NCBI GenBank assembly: GCA_016858145.1
Contig: JAEHOE010000157.1
Coordinates: 210,913 to 274,912 of the forward strand
Reading direction: 5' to 3'
Origin: Edaphochlamys debaryana
Lineage: Eukaryota; Chlorophyta; Chlorophyceae; Chlamydomonadales
DNA length: 64,000 nt
The notes under the pieces were generated by a model. The model did no database searches and was not told the origin of the DNA. It saw nothing but the letters and a program-made list of their open reading frames with translations. The translations under genes were made by a program, and so were the position numbers. Below are positions 1-10,696 of this stretch, one piece after another. The stretch's first letter is position 1. Every line of letters starts with the position of its first letter.

Positions 1-129
1 CGCGTCGGCCTGGTTAGTCCGCTACCTGGAAGCACAGTGCAACCGCCCACCATTATGCACCCACACAAGCACACCCCCACCCTGCCCCCACCCCACCCCA
101 CCCCCACCCCCCACCCCACCCCACCCCAC

Positions 130-455
130 CCCCCACCCCACCCCACCCCACACCCCACACCCCACACCCCACACCCCACACCCCACACCCCACGCCCCAC
201 ACCCCACACCCCACACCCCACACCCCACACCCCACACCCCACACCCCACACCCCACACCCCACACCCCACACCCCACACCCCACGCCCCACACCCCACAC
301 CCCACACCCCACGCCCCACACCCCACACCCCACACCCCACACCCCACACCCCACACCCCACACCCCACGCCCCACACCCCACACCCCACACCCCACACCC
401 CACACCCCACACCCCACACCCCACACCCCACACCCCACACCCCACACCCCACACC
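130..455. repeat. C-rich decamer minisatellite (CACCCCACAC-type) in a SKI2 intron
   Basis: About 30 near-perfect tandem copies of a 10-base unit, with occasional A-to-G change giving CACGCCCC. It forms the 3' part of the intron ending at the acceptor AG at 461-462. The + (transcript) strand has no AG dinucleotide from about 70 to 461. The - strand is GGGGTGTGGGGTG-like and G-quadruplex prone. Reading frames through it (PTPHTPH or GVWGVGC) are artefacts of the repeat. Confidence 0.95.
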
Positions 456-462
456 TCCCCAG

Positions 463-3400
463 CTGCGACTCCGCCGCCGACGCGCTGTCCTCGCTGGACC
501 TGTCCTCGGGGGCGGAGAAGGCGGCGGTGCACGGCTTCGTGGAGCGGTGCCTGGGGCGGCTCAAGGAGGGCGACCGGGCGCTGCCGCAGGTGGGGGGGGG
601 GGGTGCGCTCAGGGCTGCTCGTCTGGGCCGTGTGTGGGGGGGTAGGGGGAGGGAGAATGGACAGGATGGGGGAGGAGGGGGCTGCCGAGGGGTGCTGGGA
701 CGGGGGAGGACAGGGCGCTGCCACAGGTGGGGGGGTGGGGGTTGGGTCTGAGGGGTGGGGTGGGGTGGCGGGGTGGAGGAGGGAGAAGGGAAAGGATAGG
801 CCTAGGCGAGGAGGGTGCCTCTGGTCGGTGGCCGGGGCGCTTAGGAGATGGGGGGTGGGGGAATGAAAGGAAAGGGGCTTTTGATGATTAAAGGGTTGGA
901 GGGCTGGCCTGTCCAGAACCGGGGGCTCCTTACGTCCATTCCCCTCCTCTCCCCTCCGCCCTCCCCCTGCCCCGCCAAACCCAAGATCCTGCGCCTGCGC
1001 GATCTCATGCGCCGCGGGATTGCCGTACACCATGCCGGCCTCCTCCCCATCATGAAGGAGGTGGTGGAGATGCTCTTCTGCCAGGGATACATCAAGGTGG
1101 GGGGGGGGGGGCAGAGGGGAGAGGGGGGGGGATGACGGGAAGAGGGGAAGGGAGCTGGGCGTAAGAGTCACGGCTCCGTCCCTCTGCATCGTCGCTCTCT
1201 CTTGCTCAGTCCTCGGATCTTGAAAACTCTGAAATCAACTAGCACCTCGCTCTTCCCCCCCTCCTTCCCCCCCAAAGGTGCTCTTCTGCACCGAGACCTT
1301 TGCCATGGGCGTCAACGCCCCCACCCGCACAGTGGTGTTCCACAGCGTGCGTAAGCACGACGGCAAGAACTTCAGGTGGGGGTGTGGAGGGCTGTTCGTG
1401 TAAGCCAGGTGGGGCGTGGAGGGCTGTTCGTGTGAGCCAGGTGGGGCGTGCGTGGCGAGGGGCCAACCGTTGGGAGCCCATGTGCGGATTCGACTGGTCC
1501 TGTGTGGGCCTAGCTGGCCAGCGGCCGCGGCCCTCGCCCGGCCCTCGCCAGCCCCGCCTGTGCGGGGTGCAGGTGCGGGTCGTGTGCGCCTGTGCGGGCA
1601 ATGGCGCGTTTCGGTGGCAATGCCTCCTTTCCCCCTCTCTCCGATACTCACCAGGGGTGAGTCACCCCTGATACTCACCACCCCCCCCAGGTACCTGCTG
1701 CCCGGGGAGTACACACAGATGGCGGGTGAGGGGGGGGGGGGTGAGGGCTTGAGAATGGGGGGGGGGAGATGGGATGAAGGGGGGACGGTAGGTGAGGGGG
1801 GGCTCTGCCTTGCAAGCTTGGGCATAGGCCGGCGGGCGGTAAGCCTCGACTAGCTTTGCACCGAGGCCCCGAACCTACCCATAAGGCCCCGGCACCGCAT
1901 GGTGGGCCCCCGGTGGCTGGGATGGTGGATGCGGGGAGCCACGCGTGGGCCGCCCGGCCACTTCCGCCGCTCACCACCTGCCAGCCCCCCCAGCCGCTGA
2001 CCTTGTTCGATTCTACACCCAGGGACCTGCCCACCCAAGCCCCAACCCGCCCCCCTTTCCTCTCCCTCCCATACCCGCATCCCAACCCACCCCCCACCCC
2101 CACCCCCAACGTCCCCACCTCGCCCTCCCCCTCCCTCTCCTCCCCTCGCTTGCTCGTAACCACACCTGGGGACCTGCCCACCCAACCCCAACCCCCCCTC
2201 CCCCTCCCTCCCTCCCCCCCCCTCCCCTTCCAAGGCCGCGCCGGCCGCCGCGGGCTGGACGCCGTTGGGCACGTGCTGCTGGCCGTGTGGGACGACGGGC
2301 GGGAGCCGGTGGGGGAGAGCGAGCTGCGAGCCATGCTGACGGGCAAGGGGGTCAAGCTGGAGAGCCAGTTCAGGTGGGGGGGGAGGGTTACGGGGGGGGA
2401 GGATGGGGAATGGGGGGGGGGGGTGATTCGTGGGGGGGGGAGGGGGGATCGCGCCGACGCCAGGGACTCCTTGCATGTATAGGTCCAACGAGTGGGGAGG
2501 AAGGGGGGGTTACTTGACGACGGAGGGCTACAGGGGGGAAGTGCCGTCTCCGCCGCACATGCCAGGCCTGCCCATGGACGCCGCTGTCCCTGCGTGTCAG
2601 ACACACATGCCAAACCGCCAGGCCCAAGCGGTCCATTCGTGCGCCCTGGCCCAACCCCCCTCCCCCCCCTCCAGGCTGACGTACGGCATGATTCTGAACC
2701 TACTGCGGGTGGAGGACCTGAAGGTAGGGGGGGGGAGTGCGTGTGGACGGGGTTGGGAGGGCCGCTTCCTTACAGCAGCCGTTGGGCAGACGGGTGGTAG
2801 GTTGGGGGCATGCAGGATCAACCCTCCTCTCCCCCAACCCCCCTAACCCCCCTACCCTCCCTCTCCCCCCCTGTCAGGTAGAGGACATGCTCAAGCGCTC
2901 CTTCGCCGAGTTCCACGCGCAGCGCTCCGCCCCCGCGGGGGCCGCCGAGCTGGCGGGGGTGGAGGCGGCGCTGCGGGCGGCGGCGGCGGCGCCCTGGCCT
3001 GCTACCGCCCTGGGCTGCGGGCGGGAGGAGGTGGAGGCTTACGCGGACGCATGCGAGGCCATCGAGGAGCTGAGCGCGCAGCTGCAGGTGGGGGGGGGGG
3101 GAAGGAGGGGGGAGGAAGGAAAGGGTGTGGACAAGGAAGGAGAGTAGAGGGACGGGGAGAGGGAGGGGGAGGGTTGAGAGGGCTGAAGCGAGGGATGGGG
3201 TAGGTATGTGAGGCGAGGGGGGAGGAAGTGATGGGGAGAAGTGAGGCACACACTCGCCTGCGTACGCGGGGCGACGCATGCTGAGCCGCAGGCCTCCTCA
3301 CCCCATCTCCCCCCTGCACTCCCCCCTCCCCCCCCTGACAGGACGCCCTGGCCTCCAACAAGGCCTTCCAGCAGGCCCTGGTGCCGGGCAGGGTCGTACT

Positions 3401-6400
3401 GTACGGCAATCCGATCAACGGCCTCACGGAGCCGGCTGTCGTACTGGGGGACGCGCCCGCGCCGCCGCCGCCGCCCGTCAACCTAACCGCCCCCGCCCCA
3501 CCTGGCGGCGCCGCGTCAACCGCCGCAACCGCCGCCGCCAACGACCGGTGGTTGTACTTGCTCGTCCTGCACCGGCCCGGATCCGTGGATTCCGAGCACG
3601 AAGCGGCGGGGGAGCGGGAGCGGCGGGCGAGGGAGGGCGCGGCGGGGGGCAGGGCCGGCGGCGGCGGCGGGTTTGGCGGCGGCGGCGGCGGCGGGCTGGG
3701 TGGCATGACGGCCCTGGCGTCAAAGAAGAACCAGGATCTGGACGGTAAGGGTGCGGGTGTCAGGGGGCGTGGCTGGGGTTGGCCGGATGGGGAACTTGGT
3801 GCGAATGGATTGCGGCGTCCGGGGAGGCCTCCCTCCTTCCAAAGCCGGATCCGGGACGGTGCGGGGGCGGGTGTGGGTGTGTGAAGGGCTGCTCGCATGA
3901 GCCGGGGAGTCATAGGCGCGGTGACTAGCTTGTGGGTGGGCATGGGGGTGGGGGGGGTGGCTGGTTTGACGCGAGAGAGGCCCCGGGGGACTTGGATGGT
4001 GAGCCTTCGCGTGCTTCGGGGGTGGCAGGTCAGGCAGCCTGGGCTTCAGCGAGGGAGACCGGGGCGAAAGCCAGTTGGGATGCAGGCACAGGCCCGAGCG
4101 TCGCTGTGCCCGCCCCCGCTCACCCCTCCCTACCCCCGCCACTCCCCAAAGCCGTCAGAACGCCCGCCCTCTGCATTGTGTGCAAGCCCCTCCGCCCCCG
4201 CCCCAACCGCCCTCCCTCCCCCCGCGCAGACATGTTTGGGGGCCTGAGCGTGGGCAAGGGCAAGGGCAAAGGAGGCGGCGGCGGGGGCGGCGGGGGGTTC
4301 GGCGGCGGCCCTCCTCCCCCCCTGCCGGTGCCCCACTACGGGGAGGAGGCGGGGCTGAGCTACGCGCTGGTGGCGGACGGGAGCAGGTGGGGGCGGAGGG
4401 GGGGGGGGGTGTATGGGCGCTATCTTCTCTAGAAAGGCCAATCCGACGGTGGGCGGAAGGGGCCGAGCTTAGCGTTTGTGTATGGGGGACCAGAGACGCC
4501 CAGACATAACATAACGGGGCCACAGGAATCTGCCCCCTTCCCCCCTTCGGCAAGACCAACCGCTTTCCCATTCCCCCCGCCCCTGTCAGGTCCATCACGG
4601 GTGTGTGCCGCGCCCGGCTGCGCCTGGACGGCCTTGACTCGCTCCTGGGCTGCGGGGGGTCGTGGGGGGAGGACGGCGTGCGGCGGGCGCTGCTGGGGGC
4701 GCTGCGGGGGCTGGCGCGGCTGGCGGACGAGGGGGCGGGGGGCGGGGGCGGGGGCGGGGGCGGCGGGGCGGGGGCGGGGGGGGGGGAGGGGGAGATGGCG
4801 CTGCTGGACCCCCGGGCCGACTTCCGCATCGCCGACGTGGCGGCGGTGCAGGCGCTGCAGGCGCGGGCGGCGCTGCAGGTGGGGGGGCGGGAGGGGGAGG
4901 GGGGGCTGGCAGGGGGGGGAGGGGGGCGGGAGGGGGGAAGGGGCTTGGGAGGATTGCGTTGGGGGCACGCTGGTTGCGGGATGGCATGGGGAGGAGGCGG
5001 GCTATCGTGAAATGGGGACTGTGCACGAGGGCTGCGCTGGTTGCGCGAGGGCTGTATCTATGCCTAAATCCATGTCATGCCCCACTCACCTTCCGGCTTC
5101 TTGCCCCCCCCCCCACCTGCAGGCCCGGCGCGCCGCCATGCGCCCCCACCGGGACCCCGGGCTGGTGGAGGCATTCACGGTAGGGGGGGGGGGGAAGAGT
5201 AGTTGGAAGGGAGGAGAGGAGATGATGGGAGGGAAGAAGGGCGGCGTGTTCTCCTGGGTAGGGATTAAGCTAGGTTCAAGCGGGGTTGAGGTGGGCAGTT
5301 CGCCGTGTCGACCTGCGGATCCCTCTGATCCTTTCCTCCCCTAGCGATGCCGGCCCTCCTCCACCTCGTGTGCTTCCCACGCACCTCTTTCTCGCCCCTT
5401 TCCTCCTCCCCTCCCCCCCCCCCCCCCAGGCCGTCCGCAACGAGCGGCGCCTGATGCGGCGACGCCGGGAGCTGAGGCACCAGCTGAGCGACGCAAGCCT
5501 GCAGCAGGTGGGGGGGGACGGGGAGAGGGGTACGGGGTCAGCTACTGGGTATGCTCCGTTTCCCATGGGAGGGTGGAGAGCCAACCATCCAACCCCGCCA
5601 CACCTCAACCGCCCAAGCCGCCCAACATCCCAAACCCCCCTAACCCCCCCCCCCCCCCAGCTCCCCGAGTTCGAGCTCCGCGTGGGCGTGCTCCAGCGCC
5701 TGGGCTACCTCAACCCGGACCGATCGGTGACCCTGAAGGGCCGCGTGTGCTGCGAGATCCAGTCCACGCAGGTATGGGGGGGGTAGGGGGCAGGGGGGCA
5801 GGGGTGGAGGCAGGCACGGCCAGCAGAGTAAGGCAGCTGCTCACCACCTACCTCGCCCATACCCCATGACTCTCCTTGTCTTCTTTACCCTCCCATTCGT
5901 TTTGATAACACACCCCGTTTCCAGGGTAGGCTTGGAATGGGTCGCACCTAAGGATTATCGTCACCACCGTCCTCCCTCCCCCCCTTAGTCATCCCCCCCC
6001 TCCCCCCTCCCCCCCCTGTCAGGACGAGCTGGTGGCCACCGAGGCCGTGTTCTCGGGGCTGCTGGGGGAGCTGAGTCCGGAGGAGGCGGTGGCGCTGCTG
6101 AGCGCACTGGTGTTCCAGGTGGGGAGGGGGGGGGAAGTGGGGGTGGGAGGGGGAAGTGGAGGGGTGGCACGGGAAGGTGGAGGGGAAGGGGGATTTCGGG
6201 GGCAGCGGGGGCGCCCTGACGGTGCGCAGGCCAACGCTTTGTGGTGCCGTGTGTTCTAGCGCGGAAGTACCGGCTCGGCGCCTAACCCCGCCCGAATGAC
6301 CCAAGCTTCCCGCCCCCCACCTTGCGCCGCATCCCTCCCACCACGATCCCCCCCCCACCCATCCCCCCCCCCCCCCCGCCCGCAGGAGAAGTCCGAGGTG

Positions 6401-7719
6401 GAGCCCCGCCTCCCCCCCGCCCTGGCCGCCGCCCGGGGCGCCCTCACGCAGCTCACCGCCGCCACCGCCGCAGTGCAGAAGGAGGCGGGGCTGGACATCG
6501 CGCCGGACCAGGTGGGGGCGGGGGAGGGGGCGGAGGGGGGTGGAGGGGGTGCCGGAGGTTTGTATGGGCGTGCCATGCCCAGGGTGGGCTCCTGGTTCAT
6601 GACGCCGCTGCAACCACCCATGCCCCATTGTGCACGCCCTCCTCCCACCCCTTCCCTCTATTTCCCCCCCCCCTCGTTTTTCCTCCCCCCCCTCCCCCCC
6701 CCCCAGCATGTGACGGATGTGCTGCACTGCGGCCTCATGGAGGTGGGGGGGCGGGATGGGGGGGCGCCGCTCAGGGGCTGGGGGTGGGGCACGCGGGTAC
6801 GCAGACACCATGGAGCAGTGGCCCACGCCTTCCGTCCTTGAACAGCAACCCAGGCCGCTAAGGAGGAGGGGGGCCAGCCCCTTCGCCCCCTCTCAACGCC
6901 CACCCCATGCCCCCCAAAACAACAACCTGCTCAACCCCAGGTGGTGTACGAGTGGGCCCGCGGCACCCCCTTCGCCGCCCTCACCGACCTCACCGACGTC
7001 ATGGAGGGCAGCATCGTGCGGGCCATGGTGCGCCTGGACGGAGCCTGCAGGGAGCTGCAGGTGGGGAGGGGGAGGAGGGGAGGGGGGTAGGAAATGGGGG
7101 AGAGGGTGTGGGGGTTTTGCGGGGGTGGCGGGGAGGGGAAAGGGGAAAGGGCAGAGGGGCTTTGGGCTTGGGGGTCAGGGCCGCTGAGGCAGGCCGGAGG
7201 CTGAAGGGGGCTTCCCCTGCTCCCACCCTGAGGCCCTTGCAGCTGCCGCCCCCCCCCCCGCCTGCACTCCATGCGCCGCCCTCCGACACCCGATTCTCAC
7301 CTTCGACCTCCCCCTCCCCCTTCCCCCCTCCCCCTTCCTCCCCACCCACCCATCCACCCCCCAGGATGCCGCCCGAGTCATGGGCAACACAGCCCTCTTC
7401 CAACTGGCTCAGGTGGGGTGGGGATAGGAGGGGTGGGCCGAGCAGTGAGGGAGCCTTACTTGGGTGGGCACCAGGGCACAACAGCTGGGGAGTCAAGGGC
7501 ACAACAGCTGGGGAGTCAAGGGCACAGCAGCTGGGGAGCTCGGTCGAAGGCTGGCTGCCGCGAGCGCCCACCGTACCGCCTCCCCCCTCCAATCCTTCCT
7601 CCGCTCCTTCCCTCACTGCCCTCCCCCTCACCCCTTTAACCCCCCTCCCCCCCCCCCAGGCCGCCTCCGCCGCCATTAAGCGTGACGTCATCTTCGCCGC
7701 CTCGCTCTACGTGGCATGA
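463..7719 (+). CDS. SKI2: SKI2-type DExH-box RNA helicase, 3' part (5' end outside window)
   Basis: Helicase of the cytoplasmic SKI complex, which threads mRNA into the exosome for 3'-5' decay (family knowledge). Nineteen exons seen: 463-589, 986-1096, 1278-1375, 1691-1725, 2235-2373, 2675-2723, 2878-3087, 3342-3744, 4230-4386, 4590-4878, 5123-5179, 5430-5507, 5661-5771, 6023-6118, 6386-6511, 6707-6742, 6941-7060, 7365-7412, 7660-7719; all phases close, giving 782 residues plus a split codon. Conserved SF2 blocks are visible: [13 protein letters not shown], motif V ([14 protein letters not shown]), motif VI ([12 protein letters not shown]), then [20 protein letters not shown] and [10 protein letters not shown], which separate Ski2 from Mtr4. 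The C-terminal DSHCT-like region ends [14 protein letters not shown]. Exons 3342-4386 (arch/insertion region) hold Gly-rich linkers not expected in the family. The N-terminal half and helicase motifs I-III lie left of the window. Family assignment is firm; exact boundaries in Gly-rich exons are less so. Confidence 0.92.
7473..7540 (+). repeat. 23-base tandem triplication in the last SKI2 intron
   Basis: Three consecutive copies of a unit starting GGGCACAACAGCTGGGGAG lie in the intron between exons 7365-7412 and 7660-7719. The third copy has one substitution. No coding role seen. Confidence 0.8.
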
Positions 7720-8401
7720 GGGGGGCAGGGGGGAAGAAGAAAACGTCTCTGCAAGAAGGGGAGGTGGGAGGCGGGAAGCTGCCGCGGCCTGGGGCAGGTG
7801 CCTCTTGCGCGCCGCTGGGCCTTGGCGGTAGGCGGACGGTGGGACAGCGGGGTGACGTCGGTTTGCAGACCTGGGTGTTTGAACCCGACTCAAGACGATG
7901 GGCAGGGGGCTGGGGTCGAGGAGGCAGGGCTCCCCTCCCTCCTAGGTAGGTGCGGCGGTCGGCCCCTGAACGGCGACGGCGGCCGACGCTCCTGGATGAG
8001 TGGGGCTGATGGGGCACGGGGTGTGAAACGGCCGAAGGGGATGCGTCGCGGACGGTGTGCCTGCGGCCAGCGGCGCCGGGCCTCTAGGTCCCCATCGGCG
8101 GCGGTTGGGTGGTGGTTGGCGCCGGCGGAGTGTCGGAGACAGAGGTGAAGCGCAGAGGAGCAGGGTGCGACGACGCAGTCGCGAGTGCACCGGCGGGCAG
8201 GCAAAGGGCCCTGCGCTAGGTGGCGGGCAATGCAGCCCCCCGGAGCCTCTGCCTCTGCGCACATGGTTGAAGGGTGCCGACACTGCCGAGCGGGACTGGG
8301 TGGAGCCAATCTATCGCGGCGGCGAATGGCGGAGCGGTGGTTACATACCAGCCGGATAGCAGGCAGCCGGTCGGAAGTTATCAGGTGGAGGTAGGGTAGG
8401 C

Positions 8402-8500
8402 GGGCATAGCCCCCGCGCAGTACACAAGCAACAAGGCCATCTAGCACTACACGGAGCGGTACGCGCAGAAGATGTAGTCGGGGATGCGGCTGAGAACGGC
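8402..8500. repeat. Diverged direct repeat copy A
   Basis: Shares with copies B and C the core ATCTAGCACTACACGGAGCG and the following TGTAGTCGGGGATGCGGCTG with several substitutions. It breaks off after AACGGC, where B and C continue. Confidence 0.8.
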
Positions 8501-8650
8501 AGGGCAGGAGGTAGGGTAGTGGGGAGGGGGGGGTGGGGGTTCTGCGCTCGCTGGCCCGGTCGAGCGGGTTGAGCGGGTCGAGGGGTCGGGGGGAGTCGAG
8601 GGGTGCGGCTGGCGGGGGCCGGGGGGCATAGCCTCCATACAGTGCACTAG

Positions 8651-8752
8651 CAACAGGGCTATCTAGCACTACACGGAGCGGTATGCGCAGCAGATGTAGT
8701 CGGGGGTGCGGCTGAGAACGGCTACGCTAGAGTAACCGGCTTGCTGTTGCTG
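8651..8752. repeat. Direct repeat copy B (102 bases)
   Basis: Begins CAACAGGGCTATCTAGCACT. It is identical to copy C at 9605-9706 except for two positions, with a start-to-start distance of 954 bases. A shorter, more diverged copy A is at 8429-8500, and A and B also share upstream sequence (GGGCATAGCC...CAGT.CAC.AGCAACA). Function unknown. Confidence 0.9.
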
Positions 8753-9604
8753 TTGACGGTGTAGAGCTGTGCCGGATACGTCTAGCAGGCTGATACAGGT
8801 CCTATGGGAGACAGGCGCGAATAGCACTTTCCTGAGCCGCTTGAAGAAGCCCCCAGCCGTGAAGCGTGCCAGTCTTCTATGGTCATCAGGCGCGAGCGCG
8901 CACCTGCATGCAGGTGGCGTAGACGAAGACGACGAGTCAGCTACAGGGGCTAGTCGAGCGTTAAAGTGCGGTGTGTGCAAATGCGAGCTGGGGGAAAGAA
9001 GCCGGCTGCGGAATGCTGCTTGAAGACTGAGCTCCATACTGACGTACGAGGCGGAAGATGCCACCAGGAAGATACCCGTTCCCAAAACCCGTGCGTCTAG
9101 GAGTGAAGCGGCAGGAGAAAGGTAGTTTTGGGACCTAGGGCAATACGAGGCCCGGGAGGAAACCAGCGGGAGCGGGGAGCCGGCGGCTGGGAGACGAAGA
9201 GCGTCACGTGGGTGGGAAGTGGGAAGTAGCGTAGTCTGAGGCAGCTGCGCTCGTAGACGCTGGCCGCACCGACCGGTCGATACTGCGTTCACGGAGCTGC
9301 GGAGGGCTGGACGCGCTGGCCTTGCGGCTGGAGCTGGTGGCTGGCGACGGTGAAGAAGCCGTGCGAGCGTGCCACGCGACAGGGACGTGCGAGGCGTGTG
9401 CCGCTGAGGGTGGGACCTGAGGCGTTGGCTGAGCGCGTCGGTCGGGGGAGGGCGGCAGAGCCGCAGGCACAGGCACGGGAGGGCGGGAGGGCTGGGGCCC
9501 GAGGGATGGCCGGGTGGGGACGACGGGCTGGGCGCCAGGCACGGAGGTGAGGGCCGGGTTGTCGGTGATGGGGCAGCGGCGGCGAGGCTTCGTCCTGTTT
9601 GCTG

Positions 9605-9706
9605 CAACAGGGCTATCTAGCACTACACGGAGCGGTATGCGCAGCAGATGTAGTCGGGGATGCGGCTGAGAACGGCTACGCTAGAGTAACCGGCATGCTG
9701 TTGCTG
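9605..9706. repeat. Direct repeat copy C (102 bases)
   Basis: Same orientation as copy B, 100 of 102 positions identical by eye. Similarity stops just after TTGCTG at the right end. The pair B/C flanks about 850 bases with no recognised transposase, integrase or reverse transcriptase. Confidence 0.9.
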
Positions 9707-10454
9707 GCGACGGCTGGCGGGGGCGCACCCAAAGTCGTCTCGCGAAAAGAGCACCGCCCCTGACGCCCTGCCCGACCGCCCCAAGCGGGTCCCGGAGCTA
9801 TCAGGGTGACGCAGGCGCGTGGTCCTGAGTGTTTGGGGGCGGGAATTGTGCATCGCGGCCGGTCGGCAAAGTCGGTCCCCGGGCATATCCCGCCGCTCCC
9901 TGCGCCTCCTCGTGTCAACTAGCACCACCGGAATTGGTTTGGCGCGGTCTGGCGATCTCGCAAGTCGGCACGCCTACCCCGAGCTGCATGCCCTCCCCTG
10001 TCCGCTGTTTCCACCGTCGCTAGCGATCGAGCGAGTGCATGGGGGGCGGGCGGGGGTGTCTGGGGCGCCTTTGCCAGGCGCGGAGTTGGACCGGCGCCTG
10101 CTTGGGGTTTGGCGTCCGCGCGTGCAAGGTCGATCGTTCGCCCCTGCCGCACGGTCAGTGCGTGTATACGGTAATGTAAAGCGTTGGCTGCGCGGTGTTC
10201 GATAATAAAGACCTACGACATGCGCAATGGACGACGAAACCAGCCTGCATGCGCAGATTGCGCACCGACACGAGCACCCACCGGCCCAAGCCCTTGGATC
10301 CTGCCATTGGATGGGCCTGTTACAACCTGTTGGCTGTTGCAGCCCCCTTTGGTATATGGGGATCGCGGAACAGAGATCTAGCGGCGCCCCAACATCTGTC
10401 TGGACCCACCCACGGTCCGGGGCTCCTGAGTCCTTGGTGTGCCCCGACTCTGAC

Positions 10455-10495
10455 CCTAACGGAGCGTGCGGGTTGGGTCAACACCAGTAACATCT
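10455..10495. repeat. Dispersed repeat, copy 1
   Basis: The stretch around GTGCGGGTTGGGTCAACACC with AGTAACATC following recurs in inverted orientation at 34039-34083 with only a few substitutions. No flanking target duplication or terminal structure was resolved. Confidence 0.75.
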
Positions 10496-10696
10496 GTCTG
10501 TCTGTCCAGCCGACTCGGCGGGTCGGGTCGGACCCCTGGAGGCTCGCAGCCGCCACGGTCTTCCGTTCCTACCCACCGGTCGCATGCAGACCACTGCACC
10601 AACTGCACTCGCCACCCGTACCTCCCCCTCCTCCTCGCCGCCCCTCCTCCTCGCGCCCCCCCGCCCCCCTCCCGCCCCCTCGCTCCCCGCCACCCC

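Larger units (their letters stand above)
7720..10696. other. 3 kb gene-poor interval with direct repeats
   Basis: No recognisable protein or RNA gene on either strand. Long open frames on the minus strand (for example 8669-9607) are Pro/Ser/Arg-rich, match nothing I recognise, and are expected by chance at this GC. The interval is less C/G-homopolymeric than the genic introns and contains three related repeat copies (listed [10 protein letters not shown]) and one end of a dispersed repeat near 10455. Confidence 0.6.

Noticed and set aside
37..645. PTPHTPHPTP protein (plus) and GVWGVGC protein (minus) frames
   Set aside because: Translations of the decamer minisatellite; the real exon at 463-589 uses another frame matching SKI2.
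8651..9706. Solo-LTR or LTR retrotransposon flanked by copies B and C
   Set aside because: Repeats are only 102 bases, lack TG..CA ends, and no retroelement protein lies between. Kept only as direct repeats.
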